Origin: Paraburkholderia hospita
GTDB lineage: Bacteria > Pseudomonadota > Gammaproteobacteria > Burkholderiales > Burkholderiaceae
Reading direction: 5' to 3'
DNA length: 64,000 nucleotides
Assembly: GCF_002902965.1 (NCBI RefSeq)
Contig: NZ_CP026107.1
Coordinates: forward strand, 1,674,001-1,738,000
Shown here in pieces: positions 18,591 to 28,115 of this stretch. Each line of letters starts with the position of its first letter. Position 1 is the stretch's first letter. Position numbers and translations under genes: made by a program. The notes beneath the pieces are model-generated. The model did not search any database, had not been told where the DNA came from, and saw only the letters and a program-made list of their open reading frames with translations.

Positions 18591-19562
18591 TCAAGACGGC
18601 ACCCGCTTGCCGGGCAGCAACGTGACGGTGCATGTCATACCCGCCGCGAGGTGCATGCCCGCCGGCACGCTGTCGAGATGCACGCGCACGGGCACCCGCT
18701 GCGCAAGCCGCACCCATGTGAAGATCGGGTTCACATTGGCCAGCAGGTCGTTGCCGCTGGTCGGATTGTCGCGGTCGGCGATGCCGCTCGACAGGCTGTC
18801 CACGTGCCCCTGAATGTCGACGCCGCCCGACAGCAAGCGCACCACGGCGCGGTCGCCGACATGCACGCGCGGAATCTTGGTTTCCTCGAAATAGCCGTAG
18901 ACCCAGAACGAGTGCGCGTCGATCAGCGCCATTCTTGCCGCGCCCGCCGTCGCGTAGTCGCCCGGCCACAGGTTCAGGTTGGTGATGTAGCCGTCGGCGG
19001 GCGCTCTCACCACGCTGCGCGTCAGATTGAGCTGCGCCGTCTGCTGCTCGACGACGGCGGCTTTATATAGCGCCTCGGCCGCGCTATAGGCGGCGATATC
19101 GGCGCGGTAGGCGGCATCCGACTGGTTCGCAGCCGACGCAGCATCTTCGCGGGTTTCGTCGGAGATCACGTCGCCCGCGAGGTTCGCGCGGCGCGCCGCC
19201 TGCTCGCGCTTCATCTGGTCGCGCGACGCGCCTTCCGACATCTGCGCCTTCGCACGCGCCATCTCGGCCTGGGCCCGCGCGATGTCGGCATCCGCCTGCG
19301 CGACGGCGTAGTTGAAGCGATACGGGTCGAGCACGAACAGCACGTCGCCGCGATGCACGAACTGGTTGTCCTTCACGCGCACTTCGCTGACGAGCCCCGA
19401 CACGTCAGTCGCCACGTCGATCACGTCGGCGCGCACGCGGCCGTCGCGCGTCCATGGCGAGTACATGTAGTTGACCCACAGCAGCCGCACCAGCACCAGC
19501 GCGATCAGCAGGATCGTCACCGTGAAGAGCGCGCGCAGGAAGGATTGCGGTTTGATCGTCAT
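18591..19562 (-). CDS. aaeA: HlyD/AaeA-type membrane fusion protein
   Basis: The 323-residue periplasmic adaptor has an N-terminal membrane anchor (residues 8-32), a biotinyl-lipoyl half with DVSGLVSEVRVKDNQFVHRGD, an alanine-rich coiled-coil hairpin (about 85-165), and the second half VVRAPADGYITNLNLWPGDYA. This is the AaeA/EmrA pattern. Such adaptors link an inner-membrane pump to an outer-membrane channel. I take the ATG four codons inside a longer TTG-initiated frame. It is the last gene of the FUSC-NodT-DUF1656-HlyD set, which probably exports aromatic carboxylic acids. Confidence 0.88.
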   Translation of the reverse strand: MTIKPQSFLRALFTVTILLIALVLVRLLWVNYMYSPWTRDGRVRADVIDVATDVSGLVSEVRVKDNQFVHRGDVLFVLDPYRFNYAVAQADADIARAQAEMARAKAQMSEGASRDQMKREQAARRANLAGDVISDETREDAASAANQSDAAYRADIAAYSAAEALYKAAVVEQQTAQLNLTRSVVRAPADGYITNLNLWPGDYATAGAARMALIDAHSFWVYGYFEETKIPRVHVGDRAVVRLLSGGVDIQGHVDSLSSGIADRDNPTSGNDLLANVNPIFTWVRLAQRVPVRVHLDSVPAGMHLAAGMTCTVTLLPGKRVPS

Positions 19563-19623
19563 GTTGTTGTGCAAGCGGTTTCAGGTCGACAAGGCGCGTT
19601 GTTCATCATTGTTCATGGCCGCG

Positions 19624-19824
19624 TCATCCACGCACCAGCAGCGAGACGCCGCTGAACATCGCGGCGAACAGCGCCACCCGGAACAGCCCCGGATGCCATG
19701 CATACCGATAGACGCCAAGCCGCGCGAACAGCAGATCGAGCATCACGAACACAACGACGCAACCGATCAGCACAGGCAGCAGATACGGCACGAGGAACGA
19801 ACAGAATTCAATCTCAGCGGGCAT
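19624..19824 (-). CDS. aaeX: DUF1656 (AaeX-like) small membrane protein
   Basis: A 66-residue protein with two membrane segments and the typical MPAEIEFCSFLVPYLLP start and LGVYRYAWHPGLFRVALF region. AaeX-like proteins accompany AaeA/AaeB efflux systems, but their role is not established. The gene overlaps the end of the NodT gene by 11 bases, so the genes form one operon. The ATG lies inside the 3' end of that gene. Confidence 0.85.
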   Translation of the reverse strand: MPAEIEFCSFLVPYLLPVLIGCVVVFVMLDLLFARLGVYRYAWHPGLFRVALFAAMFSGVSLLVRG

Positions 19825-21304
19825 TGTCAGGCTCCATGGCAGCGCGGTCGGCTGCCGTCGCGGCGAAACCGCCGCCCAGTTCTTTCATCAGCAGCGCCCA
19901 CGCGTCGAGCCGTTTGGCCTCGACGTCGGCGAGCCGCTCTTCCTGCTCCTGCTGCGCGTTCTGCGCCGCGAGCACATTCAGAAACTCCGTGATGCCGTTG
20001 CGATAGCCCGACTCCGCGAGCCGGTAGGCGTCGCGCGCCGCATCGAGCGTAGTGTGCGTCGACGCCTGTTGCTCATCCAGCGCGTGCAGCGACGTGACCT
20101 GCGCCGCGACGCCGCGCATCGCATCGACGATGGCCGCGTTGTACGCATCGACGGCGGCGTCGCGGTCCGACACGGCCACGCCGTACTCGCCGCGCAGACG
20201 GCCGCCATCGAAGATCGGCAGCGAAATGGCCGCGCCGAGGCTATGGCCCGCGCCGTTGCTGCTCAACAGGTTGAAGAATCCGCCGAAGGTCGCCGCCGAT
20301 CCCAGAGACGCTGTAGCGAGCAGATTGATGTTCGGATAGAACGCGGCATGCGCGGCCGCCATGCCTTTCTCCGTTGCAAGCACGCGCCAGCGCTGCGCGA
20401 CGATGTCGGGCCGATGGCCGATCAGATCGACGGGCAGCGACGCGGGCAACGCGATCGGCACATTCAGCGCGAGCGCCGGGCGTTTCAGCGTATCGCCGTA
20501 GCCGGCGCCCTTGCCCGCGAGCGCAGCGATATCGATGCGGCTCAACGCGAGCTGCTGCTGCGTTTCCTGAACCTTCGTCACGCTCATGGCCGCTTGCGTC
20601 GTGGCCTGCGACACGTCGAGACGGCTGCCGATGCCCGCTTCGAGGCGGGCCTTCGCGATATCGAGCGTGTGCTGTTCCTCCTGCTGCACGGCCTGGTCAG
20701 CGTCGAGCAACGCGTATTGCAGCGCGAGCTGCACGTAGGCGCGCACGACGGCAGTCTGCAGTTCGACCACGGCGAAGCGGTCGTCGGCGACCGAGGCCTG
20801 CACGGCATCGAGCGCGCCTTCGCGGATCGCGCGGTTCTTGCCCCACAGATCAAGGTCGTACGAAAGACCCGCCATTGCGCTGTTGTTCCAGACGGTCGTG
20901 CCGCCCGGCGGCGCGGGCGTCGTATAACGCGCGAAGCGCTGGCGCTCGAAGTTGCCCGATGCGTCGACTTGCGGCAGTTCGGCCGCGCCTGCGATTTGTG
21001 CCTGAAATCGGGCATTGTCGATGCGCGCCTGCGCTTCCTTCAGGCCCGGATTGCCCGCCGTCGCGTCCTTGACGATCGTATCGAGCTGCGGATCGTTCCA
21101 TTGGCTCCACCAGTTGTCGGTGGGCCAGGCGGCGTCCTGGCGCGTCGTGCGGATCGCGTTGCCGGGATCGAGCGAGGCCGGATTCAACTCGGTTTCGTGC
21201 GGACGAATGCCGCCGGCATTGATGCACGAGCAAAGCAGCACACACAACGCCGCCGTCGAGAGCGCGCGGCACGCACGGTTCAGGAAGGAGACGCGCTGCT
21301 TCAT
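19814..21304 (-). CDS. NodT-family outer-membrane efflux lipoprotein
   Basis: 496 residues of the TolC-like RND/MFS outer-membrane factor family. A lipoprotein signal is followed by CVLLCSCINAGG, whose Cys would be lipidated, then two repeats of the OEP domain with long coiled coils (LKEAQARIDNARFQAQIAG and the C-terminal LADVEAKRLDAWALLMKELGGG). The ATG overlaps the stop of the FUSC gene as ATGA, so the two are coupled. Much longer frames upstream are read through the FUSC gene and are not real. Confidence 0.9.
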   Translation of the reverse strand: MKQRVSFLNRACRALSTAALCVLLCSCINAGGIRPHETELNPASLDPGNAIRTTRQDAAWPTDNWWSQWNDPQLDTIVKDATAGNPGLKEAQARIDNARFQAQIAGAAELPQVDASGNFERQRFARYTTPAPPGGTTVWNNSAMAGLSYDLDLWGKNRAIREGALDAVQASVADDRFAVVELQTAVVRAYVQLALQYALLDADQAVQQEEQHTLDIAKARLEAGIGSRLDVSQATTQAAMSVTKVQETQQQLALSRIDIAALAGKGAGYGDTLKRPALALNVPIALPASLPVDLIGHRPDIVAQRWRVLATEKGMAAAHAAFYPNINLLATASLGSAATFGGFFNLLSSNGAGHSLGAAISLPIFDGGRLRGEYGVAVSDRDAAVDAYNAAIVDAMRGVAAQVTSLHALDEQQASTHTTLDAARDAYRLAESGYRNGITEFLNVLAAQNAQQEQEERLADVEAKRLDAWALLMKELGGGFAATAADRAAMEPDNAR

Positions 21305-23484
21305 GCCGACGCTCCGTTCGCAGCCGCCGACGTCTGCCACAACGGCAGCGTGTCGTCCTTCAACATCAGTTCCGTGAAATGCATGAGCCGGCGCATCCGC
21401 TTCGCGATCAGCGCATCGGCTGTTGTGTCGTCGAGATCGACGTGCGGCAGCGCGCGTTTGGCCTGCTGCGTCGCGCTCATCGCGCGGTCTCGCGCCTCTT
21501 GGGTCGCGGCGGAAAACACATCGGCCATCGCGTCGAGCCACTCGTGTTGAAGCGTGCGCCAGTCGTTCGGCAAACGTGCGGCCATACGCGCCGTGTCCTG
21601 GCGAATTTCGATCATCGCGCGCCCGACTTCCAGCGCCGCGAACGCCGACGCGACGAGACGCGTCTGGTCCACGCGCTCCCCGGCAGGCGCCGACGCGATG
21701 CGCATGATGAAGCCGCGCATGCCCGACTCGAAACGATGCGAGAGTTCTTCCAGGTCGTCGTCGCGCGCGGACTTCGTGACGAGCGAACGGATCTGCTTCA
21801 GGTACTGCCGCGAAATCCAGTCGCCCGCCAGCGGTACGATGGTCGAGAACGCGACGGCGGCTGCGGCGATGCCGAGTGACAGACCGAAGGCCGTATCGAG
21901 TAACTGGGCGGGATGGTACGTAACGGGGTTCGAGATGTTGACCGTGTAGCAGAAGAACACGCCAAAGCCGAGACCAAGCGTCGCGGTTTTCGGAAACGTA
22001 TTCAGGTAACTGCTCACGACGATCGGGAACGCCATGCACGCCGCGAGCAACGCAAAACTGTCGAATAACGGAAACACAAAGAACGCGATGAAGAAGCCGG
22101 CGATCGCACCCGCAACGCAGCCGCAAAACATCTGCCAGCTCGCGACAACGGGATCGGGCGCGAGCGTGAACAGCGCGCTGACGATCGCGACGGAAACCAG
22201 CGCGCTCGATCCGCCGACCCAGCCTGACGCCAGCCACATCGCGCCCACCGACAGCACCGCCGCCGCCGCGCGCATGCCGTTGAGGATGGCCGCCGCGCGA
22301 TTGGACGTGGCGCGCGTGCTGTCGATATGCGTAATCAGACGCAGCACCGATTGCTGCCAGGGCCGCTGATCGGCACGGCGCGCTTCCGCGAAACTGCGGC
22401 ACAGTTCGCGCAGATTGCCGACGAAGCCGTGCAGCGCCGCGCCCGTCATTTCGATGAAGACGCGCTGGCACGCGGGTTCGTCTTCCAGTTCTTTTAGCGT
22501 GGCGTCGACGCGTACTTTCATCGAGCGCTCGAACTCCGCAAGCGGACCCGACAGCGCATCGACCTGCAACTCCGGCGATGCGCCCGGCGCAATGCACGTC
22601 GGCACGATAGCGAGAAGCGATCCGATCAGTTCATTGGCCGCGCGCATCGCGTGCGAGTTGGCTTCAAAGGATGCCTGCGCGATCACCTGATGCAGTGCGT
22701 GCACCGACGCGAGCGTATCCACAAAGCTCGTATCGAGCTTGATGAACGCATGATTCTGCAGCCGGATTGACGGGTCTTCGAACACGGCGCCGACGCGCAG
22801 GCTTTGCACGTTCGCGCGCTCGCGCAGCAGATCGAGCATCGTGCCAAAGCCGTCCTTCGGCAGCGCCACGCCGAGCAGCGTATGAATGGCCGCGAACAGA
22901 TGACCGAGATTGTTCTTGCTCGCCGCATACAGATCGGGCGCGACGCGGCGCGGCAGAATCAGCGCGCTGACGAGGCTCGCGCATGCCACGCCGATCACCA
23001 CCTCGCTGATCGTATAGACGAGGTTGTCGAACACGCCATAAGGATTCGACAACGTGGGCAGCGAAGTGATCGCGGTCGCGTAGCCCGTCAGCAGAAAACC
23101 GTATGACTGAAAGTTGCGGAAGTACGACGAGCCGAACACGCACAACCCGATCCACGCAGCCAGCACGAGCAGAAAGAGCCACGACGCCTGCGAGAACAGC
23201 GACACCAGCACGAGCCCCGCGAGACTGCCGCACACCATGCCGAGACCACGATAAAAGCCGCGTGCGATCACCATGCCGCTTTGCTGGAACATCATCACGA
23301 CGATGCACGACACCATCGCCGTCCCAGGCCCGCGCAGTTCGAGACGCATGCACAAGCCCATCGCGAGCGTCGCGGCGATCGCGACCTTGGCGACATGCCT
23401 GAAGCGCGGATAATCGTCGCTCCAGTATTGCCTGAGTTCGTCACGCCATCGCGGCCATGCCGCGATGCCTGCATCGAAGTTCAT
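21301..23484 (-). CDS. aaeB: FUSC/AaeB-family aromatic acid efflux permease
   Basis: 727 residues from MNFDAGIAAWPRW. Two blocks of membrane helices (about residues 30-175 and 375-525) each precede a soluble domain, as in AaeB/FUSC proteins. The passages FRHVAKVAIAATLAMGLCMR and FFCYTVNISNPVTYHP are characteristic. AaeB exports p-hydroxybenzoate-like compounds across the inner membrane. An in-frame ATG at 23616 would add 44 basic residues; neither start has a strong ribosome site. It is the first gene of the efflux operon and is divergent from the LysR gene at 23719. Confidence 0.87.
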   Translation of the reverse strand: MNFDAGIAAWPRWRDELRQYWSDDYPRFRHVAKVAIAATLAMGLCMRLELRGPGTAMVSCIVVMMFQQSGMVIARGFYRGLGMVCGSLAGLVLVSLFSQASWLFLLVLAAWIGLCVFGSSYFRNFQSYGFLLTGYATAITSLPTLSNPYGVFDNLVYTISEVVIGVACASLVSALILPRRVAPDLYAASKNNLGHLFAAIHTLLGVALPKDGFGTMLDLLRERANVQSLRVGAVFEDPSIRLQNHAFIKLDTSFVDTLASVHALHQVIAQASFEANSHAMRAANELIGSLLAIVPTCIAPGASPELQVDALSGPLAEFERSMKVRVDATLKELEDEPACQRVFIEMTGAALHGFVGNLRELCRSFAEARRADQRPWQQSVLRLITHIDSTRATSNRAAAILNGMRAAAAVLSVGAMWLASGWVGGSSALVSVAIVSALFTLAPDPVVASWQMFCGCVAGAIAGFFIAFFVFPLFDSFALLAACMAFPIVVSSYLNTFPKTATLGLGFGVFFCYTVNISNPVTYHPAQLLDTAFGLSLGIAAAAVAFSTIVPLAGDWISRQYLKQIRSLVTKSARDDDLEELSHRFESGMRGFIMRIASAPAGERVDQTRLVASAFAALEVGRAMIEIRQDTARMAARLPNDWRTLQHEWLDAMADVFSAATQEARDRAMSATQQAKRALPHVDLDDTTADALIAKRMRRLMHFTELMLKDDTLPLWQTSAAANGASA

Positions 23485-23718
23485 AGGGGTGTCCGTGTCT
23501 TGCTGGGTCGGCACGCTATCGGCGGCGCTTCGCAAAAAAGCGCGCAATACGCGTACGGTGAAGGCTTTGAGTCTGCGTGAAACGGGGTCGTGTCGATTGC
23601 CGAATCGCACGTTCATGCTTGCAGTGGACCAACATTCGGATTCACGTATTGCGCGAATGCGAACGCGCCTTCATGCTATGAGCGATAACGCATTCACACA
23701 CTCCTCACGACGCCATTC

Positions 23719-24639
23719 ATGAACCTCTCTTTTGAAGTCCTGCAAGCGCTCGATGCAATCGATCGAACCGGCACGTTCGCAGCCGCAGCGGAAGAACTGC
23801 ACAAGGTGCCGTCGTCGTTGACATATCTGATTCAGAAGCTGGAAGTCGATCTCGGTGTGAAGCTGTTCGAGCGCACAGGCCGCCGCGCGAAGCTCACGCA
23901 TGCGGGCCGCGTCATCGTCGAAGAAGGCCGGCGTCTGCTCGAAGCCGCGCGCGAACTCGAACAGAAAGCGAAGCGGATCGAGCATGGCTGGGAATCGGAA
24001 CTGCGCGTCGCCATCGACGAAATCATTCCGTTCGATCTGATCTGGCCTCACGTCACCGACTTCTACAAGCTCAATCTCGGCACCCGGCTGCTGCTGTCGA
24101 AAGAAACGCTCGGCGGCACATGGGACGCGCTGATCACGCGGCGCGCGGACCTCGTCGTCGGCGCGGCGGGCGAACCGCCGCCCATCGCGAACCTCGTTGC
24201 AAGGCCGATCGGCTCGTTACAGCATGCGTTCGTGATCGCGCCCAGTCATCCCCTCGCGTCGGCTGCCGAGCCGTTGACGATGGATGCCGTCGCGCGTCAT
24301 CGCGCGGTCGCGATCAGCGACACGTCACGCAAGCTCACGCCGCGCACCATCGCGCTCGCCGCCAATCAGGAAGTGCTGACAGTGCCGACGCTCGAAACCA
24401 AGCTTGCCGCGCAGATTCGCGGGCTTGGCGTCGGCACGGTGCCCGAATGTATCGCCGCGGGGCCGTTGAATCGCGGGCAACTGGTGCGCAAGGAAGTGTC
24501 GGGGATGCGCTCGGTCACGCACTTCTATCTGGCGTGGCGCGACGACGAAGCCGGCAAGGCGCTGCGCTGGTGGGTCGATCAACTCGACCGGTCGGACCTG
24601 ATCGACGACGTCGCGCAACGGCTCGTGGCAATGAGTTGA
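23719..24639 (+). CDS. LysR-family regulator divergent from the efflux operon
   Basis: 306 residues with an N-terminal LysR helix-turn-helix (FEVLQALDAIDRTGTFAAAA, then LEVDLGVKLFERTGRRAKLT) and a substrate-binding domain to the C-terminus. By analogy with AaeR it probably activates the divergent FUSC-NodT-DUF1656-HlyD operon in response to aromatic acids; the back-to-back layout is the main evidence. It converges with regulator paralog 3, only 21 bases apart. Many LysR genes in this window share the fold, so the effector cannot be named. Confidence 0.87.
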   Translation: MNLSFEVLQALDAIDRTGTFAAAAEELHKVPSSLTYLIQKLEVDLGVKLFERTGRRAKLTHAGRVIVEEGRRLLEAARELEQKAKRIEHGWESELRVAIDEIIPFDLIWPHVTDFYKLNLGTRLLLSKETLGGTWDALITRRADLVVGAAGEPPPIANLVARPIGSLQHAFVIAPSHPLASAAEPLTMDAVARHRAVAISDTSRKLTPRTIALAANQEVLTVPTLETKLAAQIRGLGVGTVPECIAAGPLNRGQLVRKEVSGMRSVTHFYLAWRDDEAGKALRWWVDQLDRSDLIDDVAQRLVAMS

Positions 24640-24660
24640 CGCGTCGAGTGACGCAGGGCG

Positions 24661-27630
24661 CTATGCGTATTTTCGCAGCCGCGTAGCGCCCGAGCCTCTG
24701 CTCCCCGCCTCGGCATGCCGTCGCTCGCAGGACGTGCCGGCAGCGATCTGCACCAGCCCTTTCACCTGCATCAACAGTCGCCCCGCAGCCTCGAAGTCCT
24801 CGAAATCGCGGCCTTCGCATACATTCGTGCAAGCCGATTGAAGCAATTGCGCGGCCTCGGTCGCCCGGCCTTGCGCGTACCAGAGCCGCGCAAGACTCGT
24901 CGCCGCGCGCAATTGCAAGGAGCGCGCGCCTTGCGTCGACGCTTCTTCGAGCGCGGCCATGAACCATGTTTCAGCGTCGCGGACAGCGTCACTATTGTTT
25001 TCACTGGCCGCGTGGTTCACCAACGACAGCTCGCCGCGCAAGCGCCGCAATTCGGCGATGAACCAGTGATCGCCCGCGAGTTCGCAACGTGCAAGCGCGC
25101 TATCGAGAACCTGCTTCGCTTCATCGCGACGTCCCGCGCGCATCAGCGCGACCGCGTATTGCGCGGCGAGCATCGCGAACGGCGCGCCGAATTTCAGTGC
25201 ATCGAGTTCCGCCAGCGCCGCGCGAAAGTCATCCAGTGTTTCCGCCGATACATCGTCGAGCGAACGCAGCCACGCGTCGAAACCGCGGGCGCTGGCCTGC
25301 CAGATGTGCAGGCGCGCGCGAGCGGACACGTCGCGCAACACAGCGATGCCGCGCCGCGCGCTGTCGCGTTTGCCCGACAACAGCGCGAGCGGCACGAGCG
25401 ATTCGACCAGCACGTAGCAGACGACCATCGCCTGATCCTTGCTGCACGCTTCGATCACCGCGTCTTCCGCGAGTGCGAGCGCCTGGTCGCGCAGACCTTG
25501 CAGCCACAACACGCGCGCAAGCGACGCGCGGCTCACGAGCAGTTGATCCGCGAAATGTCCAGCCGGTGCGCGTGCGTTCAGACCGCCGCCGACTTCGAGC
25601 AGTTGCTCGAACGAAAGACGCGCGCAACGCTGATCGCCCGCGTAGTGCGCAGCGACGCCCATCAGCCGATAACCCAGAATGGCGCTTCTCAGATCGGCTG
25701 CATCGGCGACGAAGGCCGCGTGACGCCGCGCGTATTCGAGCGCATCGTGCACCGAGCCCGACGTTTGACACGCATTCCACAAGCCGCACAACGCGCGCGC
25801 CTCGAACGCTTCATCGCCCGATGTGATCGCCGACGCGAGCACTTCTTTCCAGATCGCATGCGTTTCCGCGTTGGGGCCGTGAACCAGCACGAGTGCCGCA
25901 CCCAGCGCCGCGAGAAGCCGCAGCCGCGCGCGCTGACGTGGCACCGCATGCGCGGGTTCGTCCGCAGGCGAAATCGCAGCAAGCGCGCGCCGCGCCCACG
26001 TGCAGCACTCGTCGATCAGCGACAGCTCGTAGAACAGATAGACGGCATTGACGGGCAGTGTTTCGCGCAATGCTTCGTCGCCGTCTTCGGACAGTACCCA
26101 GCCGAGCGCCGCGCGAACCTCGTCGAGCAGCGCGGGAATCCCGCTGCGCCAGCGTTCGCCAGCGCATTGACCTGCTGCGCGCGCGTTGCCGTCGATCAGC
26201 GTGGACAGATAGCGCGCGTGATTCAACGCGACGACGCGGCGCTCGCCGTTGTCGTCGAGCTTCTGCCGGGCGTACATGCGGGTCGTTTCGAGCAGCCGGA
26301 ACGACGCGGTGCCCGGCCCGGTGCTCGCGACCACCAGCGACTTTTCGACCAGCGCCGCCATCGCCGCCACCACATCGAGTTCGCGCGCTTCATGATCGGC
26401 CGCGATCGCAATCGCGGCTTCGAGCGGAAAGCGGTCCGCGAAAATGCCGACGCGGCGCAAGGTCTTGCGTTCGGCTTCGTCGAGCAGCGCGTGGCTCCAG
26501 TCGAGCGTCGCCTTCAGCGTCTGGTGGCGCGGCAACGCAGTGCGCGTGCCGCCCGTCAACATGCCGAAGCGGTCGTCGAGATGCGCGGCCAGCGTGTCGA
26601 TGCCGAGCAGCGCGGCGCGGGCCGCAGCAAGCTCGATTGCCAGCGGAATGCCGTCGAGCCGCCGGCACACCATGCCCGTCACGTGGAGGCTGGCGTCGTC
26701 GGCGGCGAAGCGGGCGTCGATCGCGCGGGCGCGCATCAGGAACAGGCTCACGGCGCTGCAGCGGCGCACGCGCGGTGTATCGTCGTTCGGCTCGGGCACG
26801 TCGAGCGCGGGCACCCAGTACAACGATTCAGACGGAATGCGCAAGGGCTCACGGCTCGTCGACAGCATGCGCAAGCGCGGGCATGCGTTCAGCAGATGGT
26901 TCGCAAGCTGCGCGGCCACGTCGATCACATGCTCGCAGCCGTCGAGCACGATCAGCATGCGCCGACCGCCGATCACCTCGACGATGCGCTCGCGCGTCGA
27001 ACAACCGCTTTCGGGCGGCACGCCGAGCACGGATGCCATCATCGCCAGCACGCTGCTCATGTCGGACGCCGAACTCAAGGACACGAAATGGACGCCGCCC
27101 GGCGCGTGGTCCAGCAGGCGGCGCGCAACCTCGATCGCGACGCGCGTCTTGCCGATGCCGCCCGAGCCGACCAGCGTCACGTGACGCGCGCTGCACAGCA
27201 CGGTACTGACATGCGCAGTCGCTTCATCGCGGCCGACGAGCACGGAGCCGCACGCAGGCAGATTGTTCGGCACGGCGCTTTGCGCGAGCATGTGATGGGC
27301 GTCGTGCAAAGGCGCGCCTTCATCTTCGTGCTGCACGGAGGAAGCAGAACCTATGAGCCGATAGCCGCGCCCCGCAATCGTCTTGATCAGGTCGCGGCTG
27401 TCGCCGAGCAGCTTGCGCAGCGCCGACATGTGCACCTGAAGGTTGTTGTCGCCGACTACCGAGTCTGGCCACACGCGCTCCAGAATCGTTTCCTTCGACA
27501 CCAGGCCGCCCTGCGCCTCGATCAGCAGTTCGAGTATGTCGAACGCACGACTCCCGATGCGCACGGTCATGCCGTCGACGCGTGCTTCACGGCGCGCGAG
27601 ATCGATGTCGAGCGGTCCGACCCGGGTCAT
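24661..27630 (-). CDS. Winged-helix/ATPase/TPR transcriptional regulator, paralog 3
   Basis: 989 residues, the third member of the family also found at 10108-12885 and 14217-17147. It has the winged helix (RAFDILELLIEAQGGLVSK, IAGRGYRLIG), Walker A GSGGIGKT near 160, Walker B MLIVLDGCEHVIDV near 230, LPRHQTLKATLDWSH near 385 and a TPR-like C-terminal half. Unlike the other two it is not followed by an intact hydrolase gene, and I find no copy of the 49-bp element beside it. A broken MBL-fold hydrolase lies 270 bases upstream. Its target is unknown. Confidence 0.87.
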   Translation of the reverse strand: MTRVGPLDIDLARREARVDGMTVRIGSRAFDILELLIEAQGGLVSKETILERVWPDSVVGDNNLQVHMSALRKLLGDSRDLIKTIAGRGYRLIGSASSVQHEDEGAPLHDAHHMLAQSAVPNNLPACGSVLVGRDEATAHVSTVLCSARHVTLVGSGGIGKTRVAIEVARRLLDHAPGGVHFVSLSSASDMSSVLAMMASVLGVPPESGCSTRERIVEVIGGRRMLIVLDGCEHVIDVAAQLANHLLNACPRLRMLSTSREPLRIPSESLYWVPALDVPEPNDDTPRVRRCSAVSLFLMRARAIDARFAADDASLHVTGMVCRRLDGIPLAIELAAARAALLGIDTLAAHLDDRFGMLTGGTRTALPRHQTLKATLDWSHALLDEAERKTLRRVGIFADRFPLEAAIAIAADHEARELDVVAAMAALVEKSLVVASTGPGTASFRLLETTRMYARQKLDDNGERRVVALNHARYLSTLIDGNARAAGQCAGERWRSGIPALLDEVRAALGWVLSEDGDEALRETLPVNAVYLFYELSLIDECCTWARRALAAISPADEPAHAVPRQRARLRLLAALGAALVLVHGPNAETHAIWKEVLASAITSGDEAFEARALCGLWNACQTSGSVHDALEYARRHAAFVADAADLRSAILGYRLMGVAAHYAGDQRCARLSFEQLLEVGGGLNARAPAGHFADQLLVSRASLARVLWLQGLRDQALALAEDAVIEACSKDQAMVVCYVLVESLVPLALLSGKRDSARRGIAVLRDVSARARLHIWQASARGFDAWLRSLDDVSAETLDDFRAALAELDALKFGAPFAMLAAQYAVALMRAGRRDEAKQVLDSALARCELAGDHWFIAELRRLRGELSLVNHAASENNSDAVRDAETWFMAALEEASTQGARSLQLRAATSLARLWYAQGRATEAAQLLQSACTNVCEGRDFEDFEAAGRLLMQVKGLVQIAAGTSCERRHAEAGSRGSGATRLRKYA

Positions 27631-28115
27631 GAGCGGAGCGCGCAGGCATGCGCACGCAACGCTTCACGGCACGCGCCGCTGAGTCGTAGTCGAAAGGAAT
27701 CGCGGATAGAGCAAGACACAATACGTAGCATGCTGCATACCGAATGATGTGCTTGGCAGTCTAGAACGGCGCGGCTGATGCATGGGTGGAAAAATCCGAA
27801 CGATCTGTTCAAAAATTTTGAAGTCGTTGCAAGGGCATTCATTGCGAGGGTCCGGCATGAAGCCCTCATCAAAGCGAAGGCGTGTTGGCGATGCATAGAC
27901 CTCATCGCTTTGGCGCGGCGTCGTCGTTGGCGAGCACCCGTTGGTACGTCGCCCGATCCTCGCGGACACGCGCAAGACCGGGAAACGCCATGTGCGCAGC
28001 CGCGACGAGATCGCGCCGCGCGCAACGCACGAAGACGGATCATTGATGTTCACTCACTCGCTGCGACATGCGTCGAAGCATAGCGAGTCTGTCGAATCGC
28101 GGCCGCTAATTGTTG
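27631..28115. other. 485-base gap holding a gene remnant
   Basis: No intact gene. The only coding trace is a minus-strand fragment at 27902-28012, described separately. The AT-rich part near 27780-27840 may hold the promoter of regulator paralog 3. Longer frames here show no family resemblance and have arginine- and cysteine-rich shadow composition. Confidence 0.5.
27902..28012 (-). pseudogene. C-terminal remnant of an MBL-fold hydrolase
   Basis: Read on the minus strand, the 36 codons before a TGA give DLVAAAHMAFPGLARVREDR followed by ATYQRVLAND. This looks like the C-terminus of methyl-parathion-hydrolase-like MBL-fold proteins, in which an H-x-x-FPGLGHV motif precedes the end. The frame is closed by a stop ten codons further upstream, and no metal-binding HxHxDH segment is present nearby. 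It appears to be the tail left by a deletion or rearrangement. The call rests on one motif and should be tested by similarity search. Confidence 0.4.

Noticed and set aside
18352..18969. Minus-strand frame spanning the AraC and HlyD genes
   Set aside because: It crosses two well-supported genes in another phase and resembles no family.
27664..28053. A 129-codon minus-strand frame upstream of regulator paralog 3
   Set aside because: Composition is atypical; a different phase in the same stretch shows a recognisable MBL-fold tail, making this frame a shadow.
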